Assembly (NCBI RefSeq): GCF_900104645.1
Contig: NZ_FNWE01000002.1
Location: 821,289 to 885,288, forward strand
Origin: Alterileibacterium massiliense
GTDB lineage: Bacteria; Bacillota; Clostridia; Peptostreptococcales; Anaerovoracaceae
Length of the DNA: 64,000 nt
Direction: 5' to 3'
Made by a program: the position numbers and the translations under genes. This document shows, one piece after another, positions 1 through 8,401 of the stretch. Within the stretch, counting starts at the first letter, position 1. Every line of letters starts with the position of its first letter. Under the pieces are notes generated by a model. That model worked only from the letters and a program-made list of their open reading frames with translations. It did no database searches and was not told the DNA's origin.

Positions 1-227
1 AGATTTCATATGATAAGGCATTAAAATCAGCAAGAGAAGTTAATCAAAGGATTGAAGGTGCTATTTTAAAATCCAAAAGTCCCTCGTGCGGAGTAGGAAT
101 GATATATGATGGGACTTTTACGGGGACGCTTATAGAAGGAAATGGAGTTTTTGCAGATTTACTAATTGATAAATCAATACCAGTATATACAGAAAAGAAT
201 TTTAAAAATTTTATCATTGATAAATAA
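1..227 (+). CDS. DUF523 family protein, C-terminal part
   Basis: The gene enters from outside the window. The reading frame whose codons begin at base 3 is open to a TAA at 225-227 and gives about 74 residues. It contains the motif LKSKSPSCGVG followed by IYDGTFTG and a GNGV segment, which is the conserved C-terminal signature of the DUF523 (YbbK-like) family. That family is usually about 150 residues, so roughly the last half is seen. Its function is not established; the conserved SPSCG cysteine suggests a catalytic or metal role, which is inference. The gene ends 59 bases before argS, and no terminator is visible between them. Confidence 0.8.
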   Translation, partial: ISYDKALKSAREVNQRIEGAILKSKSPSCGVGMIYDGTFTGTLIEGNGVFADLLIDKSIPVYTEKNFKNFIIDK

Positions 228-228
228 A

Positions 229-255
229 AATATATAAATAATAATATATAAATAA
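229..255 (+). repeat. 13-bp direct repeat in an AT-rich leader
   Basis: The 13-mer AATATATAAATAA occurs twice (229-241 and 243-255) with one base between, in the 59-base gap before argS. It is probably low-complexity slippage. It carries TATAAA-like hexamers that could serve as a weak -10 for argS, but no -35 element is evident. Confidence 0.5.
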
Positions 256-286
256 AAACAAGAATTATATGGAGAAAAATTAAAAT

Positions 287-2002
287 ATGATTGATTTTAA
301 AGAAGAAATAGCAAAGCAAATTTCAGAAAAATGCGAGGGGCTTCAAAGGGAAGAAGTTAAAAGGGCGATTGAAATACCAACAGATTCAAAGATGGGCGAT
401 TATGCTTTCCCTTGTTTTAAGCTTGCAAAGGTTTTTAGAAAATCTCCACAGCTTATAGCAGAGGATATTGCAGAAAAACTATCAGATGATGATATATTTA
501 GCAAGGTAGAGCAGGTTAATGCCTATGTAAATATGTTTATAAATTTTGAACGAATTGCAGAAGAAACAATAGGCTCGGTTATAAAATCCGGTGATAAATA
601 TGGAGAATCCAATATAGGGAACAATAAAACAATTATCGTTGAGTTTTCATCACCCAATATTGCAAAGCCATTTCACATAGGACATATAAGAAGCACAGTT
701 ATAGGTAATTCCATATATAAATTATATGAAAAAATAGGTTATAAGGTGGTTAGGATTAATCACCTAGGCGATTATGGAACACAATTTGGTAAGCTTATTG
801 TTGCATATAGAAGGTGGGGCAGTGAAGATGAGCTTATAAAAGAGCCGATAAAATCTCTCCTTGGTTGGTATACGAAATTCCATGAAGAAGCTGAAAAAAA
901 TCCAGAATTAAATGATGAAGCTAGAAAAGCTTTTGCAAATCTTGAACATGGTTCTCTAGAAGAAAAAAGGCTCTGGGAAATATTTAGAAAGTATAGCCTT
1001 GAAGAATTTGAAAGAGTTTACAAGCTTTTAGGTATAAAATTTGATTCATATGCAGGAGAAAGTTTTTATACTGATAAGATGCCTCAAATTATTGAGGAGT
1101 TAAAGGATAAGGGGCTTCTTATAAAATCACAGGGTGCAGAGATAGTAGACCTAGAAGAATATGATTTGGGTGCCTGCATGATTGAGAAATCAGATGGAAC
1201 AAGCTTATATGCTACAAGGGATATTGCTGCAGCGATATATAGGAAAAATCATTATGATTTTGATAAATGTATTTATGTGGTTGCCTCACAGCAGAATCTG
1301 CACTTTAAGCAGTGGAAGAAAGTTCTTGAACTTATGGGATATGAATGGCAAAAAGACTGCATTCATGTACCTTTTGGACTTGTAATGCTTGAAGATGGAG
1401 CTATGTCAACAAGAGAGGGCCGTGTAGTATTCCTTGAAGATGTTTTAAATCAAGCTATAAGTAAGACAAAAGAAATAATTGATGAGAAAAATCCGGATGC
1501 TCCAAATGTAGAAGAAATTTCAAAGCAGGTTGGAGTTGGAGCTGTTGTATTTAATGAATTATCAAATAATAGAATTAAGGATTATACTTTCTCTTGGGAT
1601 CATGTTCTAAATTTTGAGGGAGAAACAGGTCCATATGTTCAATATACTTATGCAAGAGCATCAAGCGTAATTAGAAATGCTAGTGAAGATGACATGGATA
1701 AGGTGAAAAATTGCAATATTGAATGTAAATATATAAATTCAGATTCTGCAAAAAATCTTATTAAGTTGATATATAGGATTCCTGAGGTTATAATTGATTC
1801 GGCATATAAAGATGAACCATCTATATTAACAAGACATACAATAGATGTTGCACAAGCATTTAACAAATTTTATCACGATGAACACATACTTGTAGATGAT
1901 GAGTATGAGAGGTGTGCAAAACTGGCATTGGTAGAAACTTCAAGGATTGCAATAGCAAATTGCCTTAAATTAATCGGTATTGAAGCACCAGAAAGAATGT
2001 AG
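287..2002 (+). CDS. argS: arginyl-tRNA synthetase
   Basis: Class I aminoacyl-tRNA synthetase that charges tRNA-Arg with arginine in the cytosol. The 571-residue protein has the usual family length. An N-terminal Arg-specific domain (about residues 5-90) precedes the Rossmann catalytic core with the HIGH signature as HIGH at residues 130-133, inside SSPNIAKPFHIGH. The KMSKS loop is the degenerate MSTREG form common in ArgRS. The C-terminal helical anticodon-binding domain follows, with ETGPYVQYTYARASS. The ATG at 287 is preceded by GGAGAAA at a suitable distance. The next gene starts 8 bases after the stop, so co-transcription is likely. Nothing is odd in the sequence. Confidence 0.97.
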   Translation: MIDFKEEIAKQISEKCEGLQREEVKRAIEIPTDSKMGDYAFPCFKLAKVFRKSPQLIAEDIAEKLSDDDIFSKVEQVNAYVNMFINFERIAEETIGSVIKSGDKYGESNIGNNKTIIVEFSSPNIAKPFHIGHIRSTVIGNSIYKLYEKIGYKVVRINHLGDYGTQFGKLIVAYRRWGSEDELIKEPIKSLLGWYTKFHEEAEKNPELNDEARKAFANLEHGSLEEKRLWEIFRKYSLEEFERVYKLLGIKFDSYAGESFYTDKMPQIIEELKDKGLLIKSQGAEIVDLEEYDLGACMIEKSDGTSLYATRDIAAAIYRKNHYDFDKCIYVVASQQNLHFKQWKKVLELMGYEWQKDCIHVPFGLVMLEDGAMSTREGRVVFLEDVLNQAISKTKEIIDEKNPDAPNVEEISKQVGVGAVVFNELSNNRIKDYTFSWDHVLNFEGETGPYVQYTYARASSVIRNASEDDMDKVKNCNIECKYINSDSAKNLIKLIYRIPEVIIDSAYKDEPSILTRHTIDVAQAFNKFYHDEHILVDDEYERCAKLALVETSRIAIANCLKLIGIEAPERM

Positions 2003-2010
2003 GAGATATT

Positions 2011-3522
2011 ATGAGACTACTACTAACTACCCTAGACTGTGGATGTATTAAGACAGATTTAGCACTCAAGTATTTGTATAATGTAATTGCAGATGCTCCT
2101 ATTGATATTGACTTTAGAGAGTTCGATGAGTCAATAAGCGATCAATCAATCTATAATGACATAATTCTTGGAAAGTATAATATTATATATTTTCATAATA
2201 ATGTCATGAATAAGGAAAGGCTTGAATTTATCGCTGATAATGTAAAAAAATCTATGCCAACATCAGTCATAGTAACTGGTGGCATTGAGACTACATTTGA
2301 TACCAAGGATTTTCTGCAACAAAATCCAAGTATAGATTTTGTTATTAGAGGAGAGGGTGAGCTCGTTTTCTATAATTTTATAAAGAGCCTTATCCAATAC
2401 GACTTTGATTTTGCCTCAATTGCAGGACTTGCATATAGAGAAGATGGGAGAATTTATGTAAATCCATTAGAAGCTTCAATAAGATTTGAGGACCTTCCTT
2501 TTCCTTATGAAAAGTTTGAAGTTAAGCAGGGTGATATTGTTGGATATGAATCGATGAGAGGAGCAATCGATAGGTGTGCCTACTCTCAGAATTTACCTGA
2601 TATTAGACTTAGAACCTTGCCTGTTGACAGGATTTGTTCAGAAATAAAATATTTTATATTGAGAGGAGCGGGCGAGGTACATTTCACAGATAGGTATTTT
2701 AATTACAATCCTCAGAAAGCATATAAAATATGGGAGTATATAATAAATAATGACAACGGTCAGATTAAATTCTATTTTGATGTCGATGGCGACTTGCTAG
2801 ACGAAGAATCCTGCGAACTTTTAAAGAAGGCTAGAAAGGGATTATTTGAATTTAACATAGATATTGAGAGCACCAATCCGGAAGTTTTAGATGCTGTTGG
2901 CAGAAAGGCTAATATTTATCAATCGCTATATAATGTTAGCAAGCTAATAACTGAGGGGAGCGTATTTATCAATGTAAATATTAAGGCAGGACTTCCATAT
3001 GAAACGCCAAAACTATTTGCTAGAGCATTTGACAAGGTATATGGACTTGGTGCGGATAGAATCAATATTGAAATTCTAAGGTTAAAGACAGGGTCGCTAA
3101 TTCGTGAAAATGCTTCAAAATATGGATATGAATTTTCAAAAAACCCTCCCTATGAAGTTTTAAAAAATGATTATATGAAGCCAACAGATATTATCAAGAT
3201 TAGGATGATTTCGGAGCTTTTGGATAATATCCAGATAGGATTTGAAGATACAATAGAAAAATTACGCTCAGATCTTCATATGAAACCTTATCACTTGTTT
3301 ACTAGTATAGTAGAACATATTATATCAGGCAATTTAAAAGATAAATTAAATACAAATGATGATTACTATAGGCTAATAAATGCTTACGCTCTAAATGTTT
3401 ATGATGCCTCAGGAGATACAATTCAAATTCCGGTTTTAAAACAGGTGATAAAAAGTGATATGAAAAAAGTCATGAGTGAAGATGAAATTTTATCATTTGA
3501 AGAAAAAGGGTGGGAGTTATAG
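2011..3522 (+). CDS. B12-binding radical-SAM family protein lacking the Fe-S cysteine motif
   Basis: The 503-residue protein has the layout of B12-binding-domain radical-SAM proteins of the DUF4080 type. An N-terminal cobalamin-binding-like Rossmann domain (about 1-140, with IVTGGIET and FVIRGEGE) is followed by a TIM-barrel segment containing FTDRYFNYN and KIWEYI. In the family the motif after YESxRG is CxxxCxxC. Here it reads YESMRGAIDRCAYS, so the first and third cysteines are Ala185 and Ser192 and only Cys189 remains. The frame is open on both sides, so this is substitution and not a frameshift. Loss of the [4Fe-4S] cluster and of radical chemistry is inferred; a binding or scaffold role is possible. 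The last 13 bases overlap the TPR gene, which suggests coupled translation. Confidence 0.75.
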   Translation: MRLLLTTLDCGCIKTDLALKYLYNVIADAPIDIDFREFDESISDQSIYNDIILGKYNIIYFHNNVMNKERLEFIADNVKKSMPTSVIVTGGIETTFDTKDFLQQNPSIDFVIRGEGELVFYNFIKSLIQYDFDFASIAGLAYREDGRIYVNPLEASIRFEDLPFPYEKFEVKQGDIVGYESMRGAIDRCAYSQNLPDIRLRTLPVDRICSEIKYFILRGAGEVHFTDRYFNYNPQKAYKIWEYIINNDNGQIKFYFDVDGDLLDEESCELLKKARKGLFEFNIDIESTNPEVLDAVGRKANIYQSLYNVSKLITEGSVFINVNIKAGLPYETPKLFARAFDKVYGLGADRINIEILRLKTGSLIRENASKYGYEFSKNPPYEVLKNDYMKPTDIIKIRMISELLDNIQIGFEDTIEKLRSDLHMKPYHLFTSIVEHIISGNLKDKLNTNDDYYRLINAYALNVYDASGDTIQIPVLKQVIKSDMKKVMSEDEILSFEEKGWEL

Positions 3523-4583
3523 AAATTAAAGAGAATATTTTAGATTCTAATAATGGCGATAGAATATCGAGATATTTGACTCATTTGTTAGATGAAATGA
3601 TATTTGACGAGCTCGCAAATGATTATTTAAAAAGAACAGGAACCTCAGATTTTATGCTCGGGGTTCCTATTCCTGTTGGAAATTCTAATGTAAGTGAGGT
3701 TGATACGCTTAAAATAGCCCATAATATGGCTAAGGTGATAGGCTGCGATCCACATTTTCCATATCAAAAAGAATATATTAAATTCCTAAATATAATATTT
3801 GATGGCAATGCAGACAAAGCTCTTATTTCAGAGGGAGCAAAGAGCGGAGAGTTAGCAAATTATGAACTTTCATGTGCTTATGAGAGGGCTGCCTTGTTAA
3901 TTGAGCCGAAGTCTAAGGATGCCTTATATCTATATGCAAGAGCTTGCTTAGATGCGTATCAAAGTGGAGAAAATACAGAAGAATATATAGGCCTATTTAA
4001 AGCTGAAAGCCTTGAAATGTTTGAACTTTTAACTATGATACATCCTGACTTTGAACTTGGATTTTACTACCTGGGGTATGCATATGCCAATCTAGGTTTA
4101 TATCTTAAAGCAAAACTCACTTGGGAAGAATTTATCGATTTGACGGAAGGAACAATTAATAAAGACACAATTAAGCAAAGAGAAGAAATTAATGAAAGGC
4201 TTTTCCATCTTAAAGACCCTGTTTTAATAGAACAAGCAATCAATGAAATTCTAAGAGGTAATTACTCATATGGCAAAAATGAGCTTGCTAAATATATTAA
4301 CTCATCATATGCAGAGTGGTGGCCTCTTTGGTATTATTTGGGTGCTTCTGAGTCAGCTCTAGCAAATTATGAGCTTGCCATTCAATATTATAAAAAAGCA
4401 CTAAATTTTTCACCTAGCAATCTTGACATTATGAAGGAATTAGTAGAAATATATGAGGCTATTTCTGATGAAGATGGTGCTAAGAAATATAGAAAAAAGA
4501 TAGATATAATTGAAAAAAATAGGATAGAAGATGTAAAAGATAATAAAAAAGATCTAAAAAAGGATATAATTGATAAGATTTAA
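3510..4583 (+). CDS. TPR-repeat protein
   Basis: Cytosolic protein of 357 residues without a signal peptide. Several tetratricopeptide-like helices are visible: a segment around residues 125-150 (AALLIEPKSKDALYLYARA), one near 185-210 (ELGFYYLGYAYANLGLYLKA), and a canonical unit near 270-305 (YYLGASESALANYELAIQYY, then KKALNFSPSN). The tail is rich in Lys and Asp. The start is a GTG at 3510 that overlaps the 3' end of the degenerate radical-SAM gene by 13 bases, so the two are probably translationally coupled and their products may interact; that is inference from overlap. TPRs mediate protein-protein contacts, and no enzyme domain is seen. Confidence 0.75.
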   Translation: MGVIEIKENILDSNNGDRISRYLTHLLDEMIFDELANDYLKRTGTSDFMLGVPIPVGNSNVSEVDTLKIAHNMAKVIGCDPHFPYQKEYIKFLNIIFDGNADKALISEGAKSGELANYELSCAYERAALLIEPKSKDALYLYARACLDAYQSGENTEEYIGLFKAESLEMFELLTMIHPDFELGFYYLGYAYANLGLYLKAKLTWEEFIDLTEGTINKDTIKQREEINERLFHLKDPVLIEQAINEILRGNYSYGKNELAKYINSSYAEWWPLWYYLGASESALANYELAIQYYKKALNFSPSNLDIMKELVEIYEAISDEDGAKKYRKKIDIIEKNRIEDVKDNKKDLKKDIIDKI

Positions 4584-4584
4584 G

Positions 4585-4613
4585 TTGACAATTATTCTTT
4601 TTAAAAGTATAAT
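4585..4613 (+). promoter_or_regulatory. sigma-A promoter of the tRNA operon
   Basis: A perfect consensus promoter: TTGACA at 4585-4590, a 17-base spacer, and TATAAT at 4608-4613. Transcription would start near 4620, about 23 bases before tRNA-Asn. The -35 begins one base after the stop codon of the TPR gene. Confidence 0.9.
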
Positions 4614-4642
4614 TAATAAGTCGCAAAAAGCGGGGTAGATGT

Positions 4643-4717
4643 TCCGAGGTAGCTCAATGGCAGAGCAACCGGCTGTTAACCGGTAGGTTGTGGGTTCGAG
4701 CCCCACCCTCGGAGCCA
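4643..4717 (+). tRNA. tRNA-Asn (anticodon GTT)
   Basis: A 75-base cloverleaf. The acceptor arms TCCGAGG (4643-4649) and CCTCGGA (4707-4713) pair fully. The anticodon GTT lies at 4675-4677 between GGCT and AACC, the T-loop is GGTTCGAGCC, and CCA is encoded at 4715-4717. It is first of three tRNAs behind one strong promoter. Confidence 0.97.
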
Positions 4718-4732
4718 ATACTTTATATAAAT

Positions 4733-4821
4733 GCCGGAATGGCGGAATTGGCAGACGCCCGGGACTTAAAATCCCGTGAGAAGTAATTCTCGTACCGGTT
4801 CGACCCCGGTTTCCGGCACCA
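4733..4821 (+). tRNA. tRNA-Leu (anticodon TAA)
   Basis: A class II tRNA of 89 bases with a long variable arm (stem GTGAGAAG/TTCTC region around 4776-4792). The acceptor arms GCCGGAA (4733-4739) and TTCCGGC (4811-4817) pair. The anticodon TAA is at 4767-4769 in the seven-base loop CTTAAAA, and CCA is encoded at 4819-4821. Confidence 0.96.
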
Positions 4822-4828
4822 TTAATAT

Positions 4829-4904
<76 letters not shown>

Positions 4905-4913
4905 AGCTAACAG

Positions 4914-4953
4914 AATATGGCAATTGGATATAGAACCAATTGCCATATTTTTT
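4914..4953 (+). terminator. intrinsic terminator of the tRNA operon
   Basis: A perfect 14-bp stem (4914-4927 with 4936-4949), an eight-base loop, and a run of T to 4953. It closes the tRNA operon 9 bases after the encoded CCA of tRNA-fMet. Confidence 0.93.
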
Positions 4954-5019
4954 TAATAAAAGATTAATTAAATATTAAAAAAAGATAAAGATTGAGTACA
5001 ATTTATATTCCTTAAATAC

Positions 5020-5048
5020 TTGATTTAAATAATAATCTATGCGATAAT
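5020..5048 (+). promoter_or_regulatory. probable promoter of the suf operon
   Basis: TTGATT at 5020-5025, a 17-base spacer and GATAAT at 5043-5048, in the 185-base gap between the tRNA terminator and sufC. It is the best-matched promoter in this gap. The rest of the gap is AT-rich and holds the inverted repeat listed next, with no gene. Confidence 0.6.
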
Positions 5049-5059
5049 CAAGACGATAC

Positions 5060-5086
5060 TTATTCCTATCATATTACTAGGAATAA
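5060..5086 (+). promoter_or_regulatory. perfect 9-bp inverted repeat at the suf transcription start
   Basis: TTATTCCTA (5060-5068) and TAGGAATAA (5078-5086) are exact reverse complements with a nine-base spacer. The repeat begins 12 bases after the proposed -10, so it sits at or just after the expected start. It could be an operator for a regulator of iron-sulfur assembly or a small 5' leader hairpin. It has no U-run, so it is not a terminator. The function is inferred. Confidence 0.5.
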
Positions 5087-5138
5087 AAACCAAAATGAAG
5101 AAATAGATAATAATGTTGATATAAATATGGAGGGATAG

Positions 5139-5903
5139 ATGACAGGAAATTTATTGAAAGTAGAAGGCCTACATGCAGGAGTTGAAAATAAGGAAATCTT
5201 GCGTGGAGTTGATCTTAATATTGGAGCTGGAGAGGTCCATGTCCTTATGGGACCAAATGGTTCAGGCAAGTCTACATTAGCTACAACAATCATGGGTGAT
5301 CCTAGGTTTGAGATTACATCCGGTAAGATTTACTTTGAGGGAGAAGATATTACTAGTCTAAGCACAGATAAGATAGCTAAGAAGGGGTTGTTTTATTCAT
5401 TCCAAAATCCTATCGAAGTTCCCGGTGTAACACTTAGAAATTTCATAAGAGGCACCATGGAGGCTGTTACCGGAAAGAGGGTAACACCATTCAAACTCAT
5501 GAAGATGTTAAAGGAACCAATGGAAGTTTTGGGAATTGACGAAGCATATCTCGATAGAGATTTAAATGTAGGCTTTTCAGGTGGTGAAAAAAAGAAGGCT
5601 GAGATATTACAACTTCTTATGCTAGAGCCAAAGCTTGCAATCTTAGATGAAACTGATTCAGGTCTTGATGTAGATGCTGTTCAAGTCGTATCAAAGGGAA
5701 TAAGAGAATATAGAAACAAAGTTAATGGAGCAATTATCGTAATTACACACAATACTAAGATATTAAGTGCTCTTGAGGTTGATGCAGCCCATGTTATTGT
5801 CGATGGAAATATAGTCGACAATGGTGATGCCAGCCTTGTTGAGAAAGTCAATAGTCAGGGTTTTGAAACTTACCTAAATATGGAGAAAGGCAAGGATTTA
5901 TAA
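5139..5903 (+). CDS. sufC: SUF Fe-S assembly ATPase SufC
   Basis: ABC-type ATPase that drives conformational change in the SufBD scaffold during iron-sulfur cluster assembly; soluble, cytosolic. At 254 residues it has the family length. Visible motifs are Walker A GPNGSGKST, the Q-loop in FYSFQNPIEVPGV (typical of SufC), the signature FSGGEKKK, Walker B LAILDETDSGLD and the switch His in ITHNT. The ATG at 5139 follows GGAGGG. It is the first gene of sufCBDSU, the standard order in Bacillota. Its stop overlaps the start of sufB by one base, indicating coupled translation. Confidence 0.97.
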   Translation: MTGNLLKVEGLHAGVENKEILRGVDLNIGAGEVHVLMGPNGSGKSTLATTIMGDPRFEITSGKIYFEGEDITSLSTDKIAKKGLFYSFQNPIEVPGVTLRNFIRGTMEAVTGKRVTPFKLMKMLKEPMEVLGIDEAYLDRDLNVGFSGGEKKKAEILQLLMLEPKLAILDETDSGLDVDAVQVVSKGIREYRNKVNGAIIVITHNTKILSALEVDAAHVIVDGNIVDNGDASLVEKVNSQGFETYLNMEKGKDL

Positions 5904-7324
5904 TGGCTCAGGAAAAAGCAAAGATAGCCGATATAGATAGAACTCTCTACGATTTTCGTAATGAAGAAAATGAATCAAACACATATAGACTTGACGAAGG
6001 ATTGACTCCTCAAATTGTTGAGCAGATTTCCAAAGAGAAAAACGATCCTGATTGGATGAGAGAGTTCAGGCAAAAGTCACTTAAAATTTATAATGAAATA
6101 GATGTTCCTAATTGGGGACCTTCCATCGATGGTCTTGATATAGAACATATTGCGACATATGTAAAACCTAAAGATAACAAAATGCACGCGGACTGGGATG
6201 ATGTTCCTGAAGAAATTAAGGACACCTTTGATAGACTGGGTATTCCGGAGGCTGAGCGTGAATCATTAGCAGGTGTAGGTGCTCAGTATGACAGTGAGCT
6301 CGTATATCACAATGTTCAAAAAGGCGTAGCGGACCTTGGCGTAGTATATTCCGATTTGGAAAGTGCAATGCACAAGGAAGAATATAGCGATATGATTAAG
6401 GAACACTTTATGAAGCTTGTTCCTCCAACTGATCATAAATTTGCCGCACTCCATGGAGCGGTCTGGTCAGGTGGTTCCTTTGTATATGTACCAAAGGGAG
6501 TATCGGTAACCATTCCGCTGCAATCATATTTTAGACTTAACGCTCCAGGAGCTGGTCAATTTGAGCATACGCTTATTATAGTTGAAGAAGGTGCATATCT
6601 ACACTTTATTGAGGGTTGCTCAGCTCCAAAATATAATGTGGCTAATTTGCACGCAGGCTGTGTTGAGCTTTATGTTGGGAAAAATGCAACACTTAGGTAT
6701 TCAACTATAGAGAACTGGTCTAAGAATATGTACAATCTGAACACCAAAAGAGCTATTTGCGAAGAGGGTGGAAAGATTGAATGGATTTCTGGGTCATTCG
6801 GATCGCATATATCATATCTATATCCAATGAGCATCTTAAATGGTGACGGGGCGAGGTCTGAATTTACAAGTGTAACTTTTGCAGGAAATGGTCAAAACCT
6901 AGATACAGGCTGTAAAGTTGTACACAATGCTCCGAGAACTACATCATATATAAATACAAGGTCAATTTCTAAAGGCAATGGTATAAGCACATTTAGAAGT
7001 GCGGTCGTTGTAAATAGCAATGCAAAGGGAAGCAAGTCTGCGGTAAGCTGTCAAAGCTTAATGCTTGATAAAGAAAGCAGATCAGACACAATTCCAGCTA
7101 TGGATATTAGAACAGATGATGCTGATATTGGGCACGAAGCAAAGATAGGAAGAATTAGCGATGAAGCGGTTTTCTATCTTATGTCAAGAGGAATGTCCGA
7201 AGAAGAGGCAAAGGCATTAATTGTTAGCGGTTTTGCCGATAATGTAGGAAAAGAATTGCCACTTGAGTACGCAGTTGAAATGAATAATTTGATTCGCGTC
7301 GAGATGGTTGGAGCTATGGGTTAG
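5903..7324 (+). CDS. sufB: SUF scaffold protein SufB
   Basis: Cluster-assembly scaffold subunit that works with SufC and SufD. The 473-residue length and the family motifs VWSGGSFVYVPKGV, FIEGCSAPKY and HAGCVELYVG identify it as SufB and not SufD. Conserved cysteines in GCSAPKY, HAGC and SCQSLM, and the acidic/His cluster in DADIGHEAKIGRI near the C terminus, fit cluster binding and the SufB-SufD interface. The start codon shares one base with the sufC stop. Nothing is truncated. Confidence 0.97.
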   Translation: MAQEKAKIADIDRTLYDFRNEENESNTYRLDEGLTPQIVEQISKEKNDPDWMREFRQKSLKIYNEIDVPNWGPSIDGLDIEHIATYVKPKDNKMHADWDDVPEEIKDTFDRLGIPEAERESLAGVGAQYDSELVYHNVQKGVADLGVVYSDLESAMHKEEYSDMIKEHFMKLVPPTDHKFAALHGAVWSGGSFVYVPKGVSVTIPLQSYFRLNAPGAGQFEHTLIIVEEGAYLHFIEGCSAPKYNVANLHAGCVELYVGKNATLRYSTIENWSKNMYNLNTKRAICEEGGKIEWISGSFGSHISYLYPMSILNGDGARSEFTSVTFAGNGQNLDTGCKVVHNAPRTTSYINTRSISKGNGISTFRSAVVVNSNAKGSKSAVSCQSLMLDKESRSDTIPAMDIRTDDADIGHEAKIGRISDEAVFYLMSRGMSEEEAKALIVSGFADNVGKELPLEYAVEMNNLIRVEMVGAMG

Positions 7325-7337
7325 TAAGGAGAGATAG

Positions 7338-8393
7338 ATGAGAGATATTATAAAGGTAAATGAGCTTCCTTCACCAACCTGGAGATGGCTCAAAATGAAT
7401 GAAGCATTGTTAAAAAATGTTGAATCATTAAAAGAAAAAGAAGTTGATTTTTATATTCCTAAAGATGTTCAAAAAAGTAAAATCAAAAGGAATGAAATAT
7501 CAAAGATAAAAACAGCATTAGGAAGCGATATGGACATGATTATTGATGAAGCAATAGACCAAGCTGATCTAATTGCAAGTTCAGACAAAATCATGGGACC
7601 TGTAAGAATTGATATAGATTATCTTAATAACGATAATTCAGCTAATTCTTTTATGATTGATGCTAAAGATAATTCTGAAATATATGTAATAATGAAATTT
7701 ACAGGCGGAAGTGGAAAGGGAACGGGAGCAGTTCAGACTAAGTATAAGGTTGGTAAAAATGCTAAGATAACACTTGTGCAAGTTCAGACGCTTGGAAATG
7801 ATTTCAGATTTTTGAATGATATTGGCGGAGAGTGCGATGAGAATGGTGAGTTTAAGCTAATTCAATTGGTATTAGGCGGTAAGGAAACATATATCGGAAG
7901 TAGGACGGAATTGTATGGAGATAAATCCAATCTTGAAACAAAGATAGCATATAAAACTGCCTCAGAAGAATTTTTGGATATGAATTATATATCGAATCAC
8001 CATGGTAAGAATACATATTGTGACATAAAGGCAAATGGAGTTATGAGAGATAATTCCCACAAGATGTTTAGAGGAACAATTGATTTTAAAAGAGGGTGTG
8101 CCGGCTCACTTGGCAATGAGAATGAAGACATATTGCTCCTTGATGAAAATGTAATAAATAGAACTATACCTGTTATTCTTTGCACAGAAGAAGATGTAGA
8201 GGGAAATCATGGTGCTTCTATTGGAAAACTAGATGAAAATACCATGTTCTATCTGACTTCTCGCGGAATTCCAGAAGAAGATGTACTTGAGATGATGGCA
8301 AAGGCTAGAATTGACGGAATAAAGAATTTAATAGAAGATGAAAAGACAGTTCAATTCATAGATCTTTATTTAAATGATATGGGGGCTAATTAA
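7338..8393 (+). CDS. sufD: SUF scaffold protein SufD
   Basis: Second beta-helix scaffold subunit, forming SufBC2D with the two preceding products. The protein has 351 residues. It keeps the SufB/SufD C-terminal core (FRGTIDFKRGC, then GNHGASIGKLDENTMFYL). The conserved His in VEGNHGA matches the SufD residue at the SufB-SufD cluster site. The N-terminal 150 residues are divergent, as is usual for SufD. The ATG at 7338 follows AAGGAGAG. It lies between sufB and sufS in one transcription unit. Confidence 0.93.
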   Translation: MRDIIKVNELPSPTWRWLKMNEALLKNVESLKEKEVDFYIPKDVQKSKIKRNEISKIKTALGSDMDMIIDEAIDQADLIASSDKIMGPVRIDIDYLNNDNSANSFMIDAKDNSEIYVIMKFTGGSGKGTGAVQTKYKVGKNAKITLVQVQTLGNDFRFLNDIGGECDENGEFKLIQLVLGGKETYIGSRTELYGDKSNLETKIAYKTASEEFLDMNYISNHHGKNTYCDIKANGVMRDNSHKMFRGTIDFKRGCAGSLGNENEDILLLDENVINRTIPVILCTEEDVEGNHGASIGKLDENTMFYLTSRGIPEEDVLEMMAKARIDGIKNLIEDEKTVQFIDLYLNDMGAN

Positions 8394-8401
8394 GGTTAAA
8401 A

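Noticed and set aside
2542-2590. A frameshift or sequencing error as the reason for the missing radical-SAM cysteines
   Set aside because: The frame is continuous and the neighbouring conserved residues (YESMRG before, FTDRYFNYN after) are in the same frame; simple shifts do not restore the cysteines.
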